Shown here one piece after another: positions 43,513-53,614 of a stretch of DNA of 64,000 nt. Within the stretch, counting starts at the first letter, position 1. The number at the start of each line of letters is the position of its first letter. The notes beneath the pieces are model-generated. The model ran no database searches. It was not told where the DNA came from and was given only the letters and a program-made list of their open reading frames with translations. The position numbers were made by a program, and so were the translations under genes. This stretch comes from Nostocales cyanobacterium LEGE 12452 (GTDB taxonomy: Bacteria > Cyanobacteriota > Cyanobacteriia > Cyanobacteriales > Nostocaceae), in NCBI GenBank assembly GCA_015206945.1, contig JADEXV010000006.1:1-64000 (forward strand). Direction: 5' to 3'.

Positions 43513-44967
43513 ATGGGTGCTAACACATTTAACGGACGCAATGGACACAAGACCCCAATTTTAGAAAAAGAAGTGGTTCCAGATTTAGAGAGTTTAGAAA
43601 CTGTTACCGCAGAAACATCCACAACAGCAGAAGCACCTGAGATCGAGAAAAAAGTTCCACCGAAACGGAAAAGACGGACTGGTTTAATTTTGGCAGGATT
43701 AGGTGTGGGTGCGATCGCCGCAGGCGCTTTTGGTTTTCACTACTGGCAATATGCCTCCACCCACCAGGAAACAGATAACGCCACCGTTGCGGGAAATATT
43801 CACCAAGTTAGTAGCCGCATTCCCGGAACTGTAAGTGAAGTGCTGGTGAATGACAACCAACTGGTGCAACCGGGACAATTGTTGGTGAAGTTAGATCCAC
43901 GAGACTATGAAAGTAAGGTGCAACAGGCACAAGCCGCCCTCGAAAATGCTCGTGGTCAAGCGCAAGCGGCTCAAGCCAATATTGCTTTGACTTCACAAAC
44001 CACCACTGGTAAGACAACTCAAGCACAAGGAGATGTCAGTAGTGCAGTAGCAGCAATTTCTACAGCCCAAGCAGCAGTCCAAGAAGCCCAAGCTGGGATT
44101 CCCGCAGCCCAAGCAGCAGTCCAAGAAGCTCAAGCTGGGATTCCCGTCGCCCAAGCGCAGGTAGCGCAAACAAACGCCAATTTGGAAAGAGCGCAAGCAG
44201 ATTACAATCGTTACAACGAATTGTATAAAACAGGTGCGATTCCTCGTCAGCAACTAGATACAGCCAAAGCTGCTTATGATGTAGCTACCGCACAGAAAAA
44301 CGCCGCGATTCAGGGAGTACAACAAGCTCAAGCCAAGTTAGCTTCCGCCAAAGTTGGTGTCGCCAAAGCCCAGTCTCAATTAGCACAAGCGCAAGAAAAT
44401 GTTACCAACGCCCAAGCTAAATTGGCAGCATCTAAGGGAGGATTGCAACAAGCTACCGCAGGCGGACAAGATACCACAGTCAAACGTAGTCAATACGAAG
44501 CGGCAAAAGCAGCGATCGCGCAATCGGAAGCATCGCTAAAAGACGCACAATTGCAACTATCTTATACCAACGTTACCGCCCCCAGTGCTGGACGGGTAGG
44601 TAGGAAAAATGTGGAAGTTGGCAACCGCGTCGCAGTAGGAACACCATTAATGGCGATCGTGGATAACAGCTATTGGATAATTGCCAATTTCAAAGAAACT
44701 CAATTAGAAAAGATGCGCCCAGGAGAGCCAGTAGAAATCAAGCTAGATAGTTTCCCTCATCACACCTTTATCGGTCGTGTTGACAGTATTTCGCCAGCTT
44801 CCGGCGCTCAGTTTGCCTTATTGCCACCGGATAATGCTACAGGTAACTTTACTAAAGTCGTCCAACGCATTCCCGTTAAAATAGTTTTCGACCAAAAGAG
44901 CATTCAAGGATACGAATCACGGATTACTCCTGGGATGTCTGCGGAAGTTGCGGTGGAAGTCAAGTAA
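43513..44967 (+). CDS. EmrA-type membrane-fusion adaptor
   Basis: A 484-residue HlyD-family adaptor. One transmembrane helix (GLILAGLGVGAIAAGAFGF) follows a cytoplasmic N-terminus. The split lipoyl domain (TVAGNIHQVSSRIPGTVSEV and PSAGRVGRKNVEVGN) encloses a very long Ala/Gln coiled coil of about 200 residues. Within it a 14-residue unit (AQAAVQEAQAGIP) is duplicated through a 42-bp DNA repeat. It should link the 14-helix MFS pump at 46528 to an outer-membrane channel. Confidence 0.92.
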   Translation: MGANTFNGRNGHKTPILEKEVVPDLESLETVTAETSTTAEAPEIEKKVPPKRKRRTGLILAGLGVGAIAAGAFGFHYWQYASTHQETDNATVAGNIHQVSSRIPGTVSEVLVNDNQLVQPGQLLVKLDPRDYESKVQQAQAALENARGQAQAAQANIALTSQTTTGKTTQAQGDVSSAVAAISTAQAAVQEAQAGIPAAQAAVQEAQAGIPVAQAQVAQTNANLERAQADYNRYNELYKTGAIPRQQLDTAKAAYDVATAQKNAAIQGVQQAQAKLASAKVGVAKAQSQLAQAQENVTNAQAKLAASKGGLQQATAGGQDTTVKRSQYEAAKAAIAQSEASLKDAQLQLSYTNVTAPSAGRVGRKNVEVGNRVAVGTPLMAIVDNSYWIIANFKETQLEKMRPGEPVEIKLDSFPHHTFIGRVDSISPASGAQFALLPPDNATGNFTKVVQRIPVKIVFDQKSIQGYESRITPGMSAEVAVEVK

Positions 44968-45097
44968 TACCAAATTGGCTTAAAACAGATGAAGAACCTC
45001 TTTCTACCTATGACATTCTCCTACATCTAAAGAGAGGCGTATAGAGATGAGGTGAGATGATATCTATGAAAGCAGATTGGTATAAAACAAGCTTGAG

Positions 45098-46357
45098 ATG
45101 AAAAAATCGCTACTACCTGCATTAAGGTCAAGAAACTACCAGCTGTTTTTTGCTGGGCAAGGTATTTCCCTAATTGGGACGTGGATGACGCAACTTGCCA
45201 CGATTTGGCTAGTTTATGACTTGACAAAATCCCCATTAATGCTGGGAGTTGTGGGATTTTCTAGTCAAATTCCTAACTTTTTTTTAGCTCCCTTTGGCGG
45301 AGTATTTGTAGATCGCTTTTCTCGCTATCGTACTTTAATTGGTACGCAAGTCTTGGCGATGATTCAATCGTTAACATTAGCAGCGCTGGCGTTAACTGGA
45401 GTGATTGAGGTATGGCACATCATCGCCTTGAGTTTGTTTCAAGGATTTATTAACGCCTTGGATGCGCCAGCCCGCCAAGCTTTTGTGCCAGAATTGGTTG
45501 AGCGTAGAGAAGATTTAGCCAATGCGATCGCGATTAATTCCACGATGTTCAACGGTGCTAGATTAATTGGCCCTGCGATCGGGGGTTTATTAATTGCTGG
45601 CGTTGGAACTGGCTATTGTTTTTTAATTGATGGTTTGAGCTACATTGCTGTAATCGCCGCTTTATTGGCGATGAAAGTTAAACCTTGGAAAAATTCGGTA
45701 ACTGACGGTAATCCCTTGCAAAAAGTCAAAGAGGGATTTGTATATGCCTTTAGCTTCCCACCCATTCGATCCGTCTTGTTGCTATCAGCTTTAGTCAGCT
45801 TGATGGGACTGCAAAACACGATTCTCGTCCCCGTTATTGCCGAACAAGTTCTCAAAGGTGGTGCAGAAAGTTTGGGATTTTTGATGGCGGCATCTGGAGT
45901 TGGAGCCTTAACTGGTGGTACTTATCTAGCTACGCGCCAAACAATCTTAGGAATTGGTAAATTGATTGCTCTAGCTCCAGCAATTTTAGGAACTGGTTTA
46001 ATTGCCTTTTCTTTATCTAGATTTTTACCACTCTCTTTATTTACAATGTTATTTGTTGGCTTAGGAACAATTCTCCAGATTGCTGCTAGTAACACATTTT
46101 TACAAACCATTGTTGAAGACGATAAACGCGGGCGATTGATGAGCTTATACACAATGTCATTTTTGGGAATGATTCCCGTGGGTAATCTATTAGGAGGTTT
46201 CCTAGCAAGTCGTATTGGCGCTCCCAACACTTTAATTATTGATGGAATAGCTTGTATTTTAGGGTCAATTATTTTTAGCAAACAGTTACCTGCTCTAAGG
46301 AAAATAATGCGTCCAATTTATGAGCAAAAGGGGATTATTACAACTCAAGAAGTTTAA
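45098..46357 (+). CDS. MFS exporter, EntS-like
   Basis: A 419-residue major facilitator with about 12 helices; the first loop has GTWMTQLATIWLVYDLT and DRFSRYRTL, and the middle has DAPARQAFVPELVERREDL, typical of the enterobactin-exporter (MFS_3) branch. It lies in the MarR-controlled gene set. The substrate is unknown. Confidence 0.9.
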   Translation: MKKSLLPALRSRNYQLFFAGQGISLIGTWMTQLATIWLVYDLTKSPLMLGVVGFSSQIPNFFLAPFGGVFVDRFSRYRTLIGTQVLAMIQSLTLAALALTGVIEVWHIIALSLFQGFINALDAPARQAFVPELVERREDLANAIAINSTMFNGARLIGPAIGGLLIAGVGTGYCFLIDGLSYIAVIAALLAMKVKPWKNSVTDGNPLQKVKEGFVYAFSFPPIRSVLLLSALVSLMGLQNTILVPVIAEQVLKGGAESLGFLMAASGVGALTGGTYLATRQTILGIGKLIALAPAILGTGLIAFSLSRFLPLSLFTMLFVGLGTILQIAASNTFLQTIVEDDKRGRLMSLYTMSFLGMIPVGNLLGGFLASRIGAPNTLIIDGIACILGSIIFSKQLPALRKIMRPIYEQKGIITTQEV

Positions 46358-46527
46358 GAAAAATAACCTAAGTTAAATTTAAATTTATTTTAATGGAGCT
46401 TTCTATAGCAATTATTTTTTAATTTTTAGCGTTGCTGATTCAAGCTCACGCAGAGGCAAAGGACATATTGATATAAGATTCAATCATAAATTTTTTTACT
46501 ACTTAACCTTGAAACTGGAATAAAGTT

Positions 46528-48123
46528 ATGGCTAATACAGGTGTAATTCGTCAGCAAGGGCAAAATCCTGCTTTGCCACCAGAGCGTGTACCGCTAAGAA
46601 CCTGGATTGGTGTATTAGCCAGTATGCTTGGTGCCTTTATGGCGGTATTGGATATTCAAATAACTAATGCTTCGCTGCAAGATATTCAAGCAAGTTTAGG
46701 AGCAACTCTCGAAGAAGGTTCTTGGATTTCTACCGCGTATCTTGTAGCAGAAATTGTGGTAATTCCTCTAACAGGATGGTTATCACGAGTATTTTCTCTG
46801 CAACGTTATTTATTAGTCAATACTGCACTCTTTATCTTCTTTTCTATATGCTGTGCTTGGTCATGGGATCTTAATTCCATGATTTTATTTCGCGCCTTGC
46901 AAGGTTTTAGCGGAGGAGTTTTAATTCCCACTGCTATGACAGTTGTTTTAACAACTTTACCCCAATCCAAACAATCAGTCGGACTGGCTGCATTTGGGTT
47001 TAGTGCAGTTTTTGCGCCCTCAATTGGCCCGACATTAGGAGGTTGGTTAACCGAAAATTTTGGTTGGGAATACAACTTTTATATAAATGTAATTCCAGGA
47101 GCATTAATGCTGGCTGGTGTTTGGTACGGAATTAAGCAAGAAAAACCCCAAATTAATTTACTCAAACAAGGTGACTGGTGGGGAATTATTGCGATGGCTA
47201 TTGGCTTAGGTTCCCTACAAGTTGTTTTAGAAGAAGGTAGCCGCAAAGATTGGTTTGGTTCAGCGTTGATTGTGCGCTTAAGTATAATTGCAGGAATTTT
47301 CTTGGCAATATTTTTCTATATTGAATTAACTCGTAAGCAACCATTTATTAATTTGCGGCTTTTGTTTAGGCGCAACTTTGGTTTAGCTAGTATTGTCAAT
47401 GTGTCGTTGGGAGTAGGATTATATGGTTCAATTTATATTTTACCGTTGTATCTCGCCCAAATTCAAAAATACAATGCGCTGCAAATTGGTGAAGTGTTGA
47501 TTTGGGCTGGTATTCCCCAACTATTTATTATTCCCCTCATACCCAAATTGATGCAACGCATTGATGTGCGCTTAATGGTGGCTGTTGGTGTCACTTTATT
47601 TTCCATCAGTGCATTTATGAACTCTGGAATGACTAATGAAACAGGATTAGATCAGTTACGCTGGTCGCAATTTGTGCGTGCAATGGGACAACCTCTAATT
47701 ATGGTGCCGCTAACTTCTATCGCCACTGGTGGATTAAGTCCGAAAGAAGCAGGTTCGGCAAGTGGTCTATTTAATATGATGCGGAATCTGGGCGGTTCTA
47801 TCGGAATTGCTTCTTTAGCAACATTGTTAACTAATAGAGAGCAATTTCACTCTAATAGATTGGGTGATACAGTATCTTTATATAACCCAGAAACTCAACA
47901 GCGAATTGACCAAATGACGCAGTATTTTATTAGTCGTGGAGCAGATTTAAGTACAGCCCAAGATCAAGCGATCGCATCTATATCCAACATCGTCCGCCGG
48001 GAAGCATTTGTAATGGCTTTTAACGATTGTTTCTACTTTATTGGTATTGCATTATTACTCAGTGGAATTGCTATTTTATTCCTCAAAAAGGTGAAGACAA
48101 CTGGTGGCGCTGTTGCTCATTAA
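46528..48123 (+). CDS. DHA2-family drug exporter, EmrB-like
   Basis: A 531-residue major facilitator with 14 helices (EmrB/QacA type). Motifs are LDIQITNASLQDIQASLGAT and FRALQGFSGGVLIPTAMTVV (motif C region). With the EmrA-like adaptor it should form a tripartite drug efflux system driven by protons. Confidence 0.92.
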   Translation: MANTGVIRQQGQNPALPPERVPLRTWIGVLASMLGAFMAVLDIQITNASLQDIQASLGATLEEGSWISTAYLVAEIVVIPLTGWLSRVFSLQRYLLVNTALFIFFSICCAWSWDLNSMILFRALQGFSGGVLIPTAMTVVLTTLPQSKQSVGLAAFGFSAVFAPSIGPTLGGWLTENFGWEYNFYINVIPGALMLAGVWYGIKQEKPQINLLKQGDWWGIIAMAIGLGSLQVVLEEGSRKDWFGSALIVRLSIIAGIFLAIFFYIELTRKQPFINLRLLFRRNFGLASIVNVSLGVGLYGSIYILPLYLAQIQKYNALQIGEVLIWAGIPQLFIIPLIPKLMQRIDVRLMVAVGVTLFSISAFMNSGMTNETGLDQLRWSQFVRAMGQPLIMVPLTSIATGGLSPKEAGSASGLFNMMRNLGGSIGIASLATLLTNREQFHSNRLGDTVSLYNPETQQRIDQMTQYFISRGADLSTAQDQAIASISNIVRREAFVMAFNDCFYFIGIALLLSGIAILFLKKVKTTGGAVAH

Positions 48124-48171
48124 ATTTGTTCTATGGGTTAAAATGTTTGATAAAACTACTAAGGTACTAAA

Positions 48172-48747
48172 ATGGTCATTAGCCAAAGTGAGTACTATAT
48201 CTCCCCAGAAGAGTATTTAGAAGGCGAGAAATTTAGTGAAATCAAACACGAGTATATTGATGGGCAAGTCTACGCAATGGCAGGAGCGAGTGATGCTCAT
48301 GTAACTGTAGTAGGAAACTTGTTTGTACTGCTGCGAAACCATCTCCGGGGTAGTGGTTGCCGTGTCTATATGTTAGACATGAAAGCACAAATCGAGGCCA
48401 TAAATCGCTATTTTTATCCCGATGTAATGGTGACTTGTGATACACGAGATAGAGAATTGGAATATTTTAAGTGCTATCCTTCCTTAATTATCGAAGTGCT
48501 TTCTGAGTCAACCGAAGGCTATGACAGAGGAAAGAAATTTGCTAGTTATCGGCACTTAGAATCACTGCAAGAATATGTGCTAATTTCACCAGACCGGATG
48601 AGTGTGGAATGCTTCCGCCGCAATGACGAAGGACATTGGGTACTTTACCCTTATGAAAAAGGAGAAGAAGTGCATTTGGCTAGCGTTGATTTTCGGTGTG
48701 CGATCGCAGAAATATATGAAGATGTAATATTGACAAATGACAAATGA
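48172..48747 (+). CDS. Uma2-family putative endonuclease
   Basis: A 191-residue DUF820 protein with SPEEYLEGEKFSEIKHEYIDG, the core YPDVMVTCD, PSLIIEVLSEST and the final helices. Motifs are intact. This is the third member in the window and is the most similar to the standard family form. It lies beyond the MFS operon. Confidence 0.88.
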   Translation: MVISQSEYYISPEEYLEGEKFSEIKHEYIDGQVYAMAGASDAHVTVVGNLFVLLRNHLRGSGCRVYMLDMKAQIEAINRYFYPDVMVTCDTRDRELEYFKCYPSLIIEVLSESTEGYDRGKKFASYRHLESLQEYVLISPDRMSVECFRRNDEGHWVLYPYEKGEEVHLASVDFRCAIAEIYEDVILTNDK

Positions 48748-48788
48748 CCTTCTACACGGAAAATAGCGCAATATGTAGGCGCGTTAGC

Positions 48789-50291
48789 TTATAAATCACT
48801 AATCAACCTCGCCTTACGGAGGAAGAATTGCAGCACAGTTTCTTCACGGGAAATAATATCAACTCTACCCTCCATACCCAATTGAATATGACACTGGTTT
48901 TTCCCTTTACCTAAAACCAAAGTTTCCGGTTCAATTGTGACTTCATAAAAAGCACCAGGCGCAGTAGCTTTTGGGCTAGTAGTCCCATTCATCGATGCAT
49001 TTGTGCCATTCTTTTGAGGAGAGATTGCATCTGGAGAAATCGTCTGCACTTGACCATTCAGAGTACCATAATCTGGGTAAGGACAAGCGCTGACCCGCAT
49101 TTGGACTTTTTGACCAATTTTTAACTTACTTTGATCTTCAGATGCCACCGCAGCTTTCAAAACTTGAGGCGCATCAGAGGGGACAATTTGCAATACTTCC
49201 TCGCCAGCACGTACAGTTTGACCTGGGTTTCGCAGATTGAGTTGGGAAATGATACCATCAGCGGTAGCTGCGATCGCAGTTTGAGCTAAATCTATTTTGG
49301 CTTGTTTGAGTTCGCTAGTATCACGCTCTAACTGCTTTTCAATTTCAATCCGTTGCTTAACTAAGGCTTGGCGTTCCTTTTCTAATGTTGCTTTGTTGCT
49401 TTCCCCTCCGGCTTTTTCTTGAGCGATTCGCTCAGTAGCAATAGTTACTGCTGCATTACTTGGATTGACGGCAACTTGGGCGCGTTGTCTTCTGGCAATC
49501 ACAGCAGATACCGCTTGTTGTAACCGTTGAATTGTCTGTTTTTGCGCCTCCACTGCTGCTTGTTGCGCCTTTACCGCTTGCTCTTGCTGTCTGGCAGATA
49601 ATTGTGCTTCTTCCAATTGATCCTGAGATAGCGCCCCTTGGTTGGCTACACTCTCATATCGCTTCTGTTTTGACTGGGCTACACCCAAAGCAGCTTCAGC
49701 AGCATGGAGATTTGCCTGTGTTGTTTTTAACTGTGCTACCCCAGCCAGCAATTCTTTTTCAGCAATTTTGACGTTGGCATCAGCTTCTTGGAGTTCGGAA
49801 ACGGTGGTCAGATTTTTATCTTGATATTCCCGACGGCGACCGCTCAATTCCGCTTCGGCGCCAGTAATAATCCGGTTAAGGCGGTCAGTTTCGGCTTGAA
49901 TCTGGCTATTAAGGGAACTAATCTGGGCATTGATTTGCACTAGTTGTAACTGAGATTGTTGAATACTAGTTTGCAATAGACTTTTTTTGGTTTGCAGACG
50001 GGAGTCATCGATAGTTGCGATCGCATCTCCTTTTTTGATAAGTTGATTCTCTTTGACATAAATGTGCATAACCTGACCTTCAGTCGCCGCTTGCACAATT
50101 CGCAATTCACCCGCCGGACGCACAACCGCCTGTGCTTGGACTGTAACCTTATACTTACAAATTGCAGCAAGTGGCCCAGCTAATCCGAGAACGCAGAGAA
50201 TAAACATTCCGCCCCATGTTGTCCAACGAGTAATTGGTGGGAGAAATTCGTTTGTTTGAATTGGGGGGAGAAAATTTGTGTTGCTAACCAT
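48789..50291 (-). CDS. HlyD-family secretion adaptor
   Basis: A 500-residue type I secretion membrane-fusion protein. One transmembrane helix (TWGGMFILCVLGLAGPLAAI) is followed by a lipoyl half-domain (VRPAGELRIVQAATEGQV), a long coiled coil (residues 90-330), the second lipoyl half and a beta-barrel. It lies downstream of the C39-peptidase ABC exporter on the same strand, separated by a repeat-filled gap of 235 bases, and is the probable adaptor of that exporter. Confidence 0.9.
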   Translation of the reverse strand: MVSNTNFLPPIQTNEFLPPITRWTTWGGMFILCVLGLAGPLAAICKYKVTVQAQAVVRPAGELRIVQAATEGQVMHIYVKENQLIKKGDAIATIDDSRLQTKKSLLQTSIQQSQLQLVQINAQISSLNSQIQAETDRLNRIITGAEAELSGRRREYQDKNLTTVSELQEADANVKIAEKELLAGVAQLKTTQANLHAAEAALGVAQSKQKRYESVANQGALSQDQLEEAQLSARQQEQAVKAQQAAVEAQKQTIQRLQQAVSAVIARRQRAQVAVNPSNAAVTIATERIAQEKAGGESNKATLEKERQALVKQRIEIEKQLERDTSELKQAKIDLAQTAIAATADGIISQLNLRNPGQTVRAGEEVLQIVPSDAPQVLKAAVASEDQSKLKIGQKVQMRVSACPYPDYGTLNGQVQTISPDAISPQKNGTNASMNGTTSPKATAPGAFYEVTIEPETLVLGKGKNQCHIQLGMEGRVDIISREETVLQFFLRKARLISDL

Positions 50292-50344
50292 GATGTCTTA
50301 GAGGTTGTTTGAAAAGTGGTTGGCTGTGATTTTAAGCACTTATT

Positions 50345-50464
50345 GATCCCCCCTAGCCCCCCTTAAAAAGGGGGGAAAACTTCTTCAAGTCCCCCTTTTT
50401 AAGGGGAGCCAGTGCGGTCTTGGGGGTTTCCCCCATGAGCAACTGGCGTGGATTTAGGGGGATC
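50345..50464. repeat. Nested palindromic element
   Basis: The outer ends GATCCCCC and GGGGGATC bound 120 bases. Inside, one hairpin of CCCCCCTTAAAAAGGGGGG is followed by a second element, GCCAGT...GGGGGTTTCCCCC...ACTGGC (50408-50447), a different Nostoc repeat apparently inserted in the first. It separates the exporter gene from the adaptor gene. Confidence 0.75.
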
Positions 50465-50526
50465 TAAAACGTTTTGCTACCAACAAGAGGACTTTTAAAA
50501 TATCCTCTTACGAATTACGAATTATC

Positions 50527-52746
50527 TTAATTAATAGTGGCAGTCTTACCGTTATGATGAGCCGGGGAAGATATCAGCGCCAACCCATTATGAGAGGGAA
50601 AAATATCATCTAAGAAATCTAAATGTTCGCCAGGTAAAGAGCGCAATTCTTCTGGTGTACCTTGGATTTTTAAGCGTCCTTGTTCTAAAAATACAATTAA
50701 ATCTGCCCTCTGTATCACCTTGGGACGGTGACTAATTAAAATAGTCGTTTGATTGTGACGATGGGATAAAAGTCTATCTAATACTTGTCTTTCGCTTACT
50801 GGGTCGAGTGCGCCCGTGGATTCATCTAAAATTAACACTGGTGGCTGAGTAACTATGGCTCTGGCTATGGCTAATCTTTGGCGTTGTCCACCAGAAAGAT
50901 TTGCCCCAAATTCTCCTAAAACAGTTTGATATTTATCAGGGAGTTTGCTAATAAATTCATCTGCACCTGCAATTTGACAAGCTTTGACAATTTCTTCAAA
51001 ACTAATATGGGGATAGCTAAAGTTGAAGTTATCAATAATTGAACGACTCCAAAAGTGGGGTTCTTGAGGAACTAATACCACTTGTTGACGCAAACATTCT
51101 AAGGATAAATCTTGCTGATTATATAAACCATAACGAATATTTCCAGACTCGACTTTATATAAACCAGTCAGCAATTTTGCCAGGGTACTTTTACCACAAC
51201 CAGATTTGCCAATTAAAGCAATAACTTTACCGCCAGGAATAGTTAAGGAAAAATCTTGTAGGAGGTCAACTCTACCTGCGTGATGAAAGTTCAATTCAGT
51301 GCAAGTTATATCTGCATTTCCAGGAATTTGTGCCCAAGGCTTTTTAAAATCATTTTCGGACTCTGGGGTAGCGTCAATAACTTCTGTCATCCGTTGAAGG
51401 ACTATCTGGGCAGTGATAAACTCATCTACTAAGCCAATGGCAGCACCTAAGAATCCGAGAAAGTTGCCACTCATGCCGTTATATGCCATTAATTGACCGA
51501 TTGTTAAGGTGCGATTAATGACTAAATAGCTACCCATCCAAAGGATGCCAATACTAATGAAAGTGGAAAGAATACCAGTAACTGTACTGCTATACAGTCC
51601 CAGTTTCATCATACTCCAGCCCAAATTGGCAAGATGACCATAATTCCCTTGGTATTCTGACCAAGCTTGGGGAGTGGCTTGGGTAGTTTTTAATACTTGG
51701 ATGCCGCGAAATGTTTCTACCAAAAAGCCTTGGTTTTCTGTACCAGAAATAATCAGATTCCGTGTTTTCTGGCGCATCGCGGGTAAGAAAAGCAGGTTAA
51801 CACCCGTGATAATCATAAATGCAACTATGGAAGCGAGAGTTAGTTCCCAACTGTAAAAGAGCATAAAAGCCAAGGAAATTACAGCAATAAAGAATTGACT
51901 GGGTAATCCGAGGACAATTTGGGAAACTAAGTTATTGATGGCTTTGACATCGGCAATGCGGCTCACAACTTCCCCACTGCGTCGTCCTTCAAAGTAGGAT
52001 AGGGGTAAATGTAAAAGTTTGCGTCCGTATTCTAGGATTAGTCCTAATTGCAATCTTTGACCGAAGTGACCAATGAGGTGAGATTGGACTAAACCAATGG
52101 CGCTTCTAATTAAGTTCATGGCGATAACGCCAATGGCGACGGTGGTTAGTAGTTGGGTATCACCTCGTACTAAGACATCATCGGTGAGGAGTTGCATCAT
52201 GAAGGGAGATGCCAAAGAAAGTAGTCCAATGGCGATGTTAATGGCGATCGCTTGGGCGAGAATAGAACGATAAGGCCAAACCCGTTGCAGATATCTTCCC
52301 AAACCGCCGATTTTATCTGATTCTTGTTGATAAAAACGACTGTCGTCTGGAGTCAGCAGCAGCATGACGCCATTACCCCAACCCGCCATTAACTCTTGAC
52401 GGGTAAGGTAACGGATACCAACACCAGGGTCAGCGATGACGTATTTTTTGCCTTTTTGCCCGTATAATACGACCCAGTGGTAGCCTTTCCAGTGGATAAC
52501 TGCTGGTAAGGGAGCTTGATCTAATTGGTCGAGTAATTGGGGACTGGCTTTAACTTGGCGGGCGTTGAATCCTAGTACTTCTGCACCCCGCTTCAATCCC
52601 AGCAAGGATGTTCCTCTAGAACCAGTACCTACGGCTTCTCGGATGCGGTTGAGGGTAAATGTGCGTCCGTGGTGTTTGGCGATGGTTGCAAGACTCGCAG
52701 CCCCGCAGTCTTCTTCGCTGTGTTGAAGGACTATTTGGTATTTCAT
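50527..52746 (-). CDS. Peptidase-C39 ABC exporter for double-glycine leaders
   Basis: A bifunctional transporter of about 740 residues; ATG 52746 is chosen and a TTG four codons upstream is possible. The N-terminal C39 domain has catalytic Cys14 in HSEEDCGAASL and the His in GYHWVVLYG followed by VIADPGVG. Six transmembrane helices follow, then the ATPase with Walker A IGKSGCGKST, signature LSGGQRQRLAIARA and Walker B LILDEST. It cuts GG leaders and exports the cargo. Four such precursors lie directly upstream. Confidence 0.95.
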   Translation of the reverse strand: MKYQIVLQHSEEDCGAASLATIAKHHGRTFTLNRIREAVGTGSRGTSLLGLKRGAEVLGFNARQVKASPQLLDQLDQAPLPAVIHWKGYHWVVLYGQKGKKYVIADPGVGIRYLTRQELMAGWGNGVMLLLTPDDSRFYQQESDKIGGLGRYLQRVWPYRSILAQAIAINIAIGLLSLASPFMMQLLTDDVLVRGDTQLLTTVAIGVIAMNLIRSAIGLVQSHLIGHFGQRLQLGLILEYGRKLLHLPLSYFEGRRSGEVVSRIADVKAINNLVSQIVLGLPSQFFIAVISLAFMLFYSWELTLASIVAFMIITGVNLLFLPAMRQKTRNLIISGTENQGFLVETFRGIQVLKTTQATPQAWSEYQGNYGHLANLGWSMMKLGLYSSTVTGILSTFISIGILWMGSYLVINRTLTIGQLMAYNGMSGNFLGFLGAAIGLVDEFITAQIVLQRMTEVIDATPESENDFKKPWAQIPGNADITCTELNFHHAGRVDLLQDFSLTIPGGKVIALIGKSGCGKSTLAKLLTGLYKVESGNIRYGLYNQQDLSLECLRQQVVLVPQEPHFWSRSIIDNFNFSYPHISFEEIVKACQIAGADEFISKLPDKYQTVLGEFGANLSGGQRQRLAIARAIVTQPPVLILDESTGALDPVSERQVLDRLLSHRHNQTTILISHRPKVIQRADLIVFLEQGRLKIQGTPEELRSLPGEHLDFLDDIFPSHNGLALISSPAHHNGKTATIN

Positions 52747-52954
52747 TTTCTGCTGCAATTATGGGGAAGAAAATAAAGTCAGGTCATTTGATGCCATTTA
52801 ATTGAGTTATTAACTCTTCGATTTGAACTGAGACAGGATAATGTAAACTCAGAGATTCAAATCCGTAATCAGCCAGTAAGTCTTCTTTACACTTTGTTTC
52901 TGATACTTCCTTAAGTAAACTTCTCTGTTATGACTTTTTACGATGACTTTTAGT

Positions 52955-52965
52955 GTTTATGCACT
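52955..52965 (-). promoter_or_regulatory. AGTGCATAA motif, copy before the exporter gene
   Basis: On the minus strand AGTGCATAAAC lies about 210 bases before the exporter start. It is one of five copies in 2.7 kb, all oriented towards the gene they precede. Confidence 0.5.
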
Positions 52966-53014
52966 GAACAACCGGAAATCCGGGAAAATCTGTAAAATCC
53001 TTATGCAGAAGATA

Positions 53015-53033
53015 TCGGGGCAAAAAGCCCCGA
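53015..53033. terminator. Hairpin, probable terminator of the cargo gene at 53115
   Basis: TCGGGGC-AAAAA-GCCCCGA forms a 7-bp stem about 80 bases past the cargo stop. No T-run follows on the minus strand, so termination is uncertain. Its twin at 54737 has the loop as TTTTT. Confidence 0.45.
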
Positions 53034-53114
53034 CAATGTTTAATGTTCAGCTTGTGAGAACCAAAAGTTTGGCTGTGTGGTTACTGAGGATCTCAAAGTT
53101 CTCAAGAATGCTAT

Positions 53115-53540
53115 TTAGGCAATAACCTTGTAGAGTACATCATAAATAGAGCCACCTTTCGTCACTCTCACTGTTTTTTGACCGGTTCGGGAATCGCCAA
53201 CAGTAAAACCGCCTAGATAGTCATCGGCACTAGAGGAAGAGGGATCGTCATCGAAAAGGTTAACTCTTGCTGTCCCAGTAAAGTTTATTGTTCTGCTGAT
53301 ATTGATGCTTTCGCCAGTATCTACGTCGTTATAAGTTCCCGGAAGTCTTATTCCATTTACTACAATATAGAGATCGTCTCCGTTACCATCCTTCCAGTTG
53401 CCGTCTGCACGTGCTTGGATGGCAGTGGCATTATACAATATGAGCCTAGCACCGCCTTCGATGAAGGCTCCTTCTTCAGGAGTTAATTCTGTAAAAAGTT
53501 GTTCGTCAAAAGTATAAATCGCTGCGTTGATGTTAGACAT
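53115..53540 (-). CDS. Double-glycine-leader C2-like protein A
   Basis: A 141-residue precursor. The leader MSNINAAIYT... ends FTELTPEEGAFIEGG at residue 30, a bacteriocin-type GG cleavage site for the C39 exporter. The mature part of about 111 residues is beta-rich with GDDLYIVVNG, FTGTARVNLFDDD and SADDYLGGF, Asp-rich loops placed as in calcium-binding C2-like domains. The ribosome site is AGGAG, 8 bases before ATG. It shares clear homology with the gene at 54834 and weaker homology with that at 54157. The fold assignment is my inference. Confidence 0.82.
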   Translation of the reverse strand: MSNINAAIYTFDEQLFTELTPEEGAFIEGGARLILYNATAIQARADGNWKDGNGDDLYIVVNGIRLPGTYNDVDTGESINISRTINFTGTARVNLFDDDPSSSSADDYLGGFTVGDSRTGQKTVRVTKGGSIYDVLYKVIA

Positions 53541-53614
53541 TGTTTTTCTCCTGTAATTAAGATGACATCTATTTCAATTAGGTCAATCCGTGCTATGGCT
53601 TGCTATAGAGCAGT

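Larger units (their letters stand above)
52759..53114. other. Exporter upstream region, partly a duplicated block
   Basis: The 356 bases hold no supported gene. From about 52943 to 53114 the DNA is clearly similar to 54664-54833; both blocks follow a paralogous cargo gene, so gene and 3' flank were duplicated together. The motif AGTGCATAAAC (minus strand, 52955-52965) and a GGGGC-AAAAA-GCCCC hairpin (53015-53033) lie inside. Confidence 0.75.
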
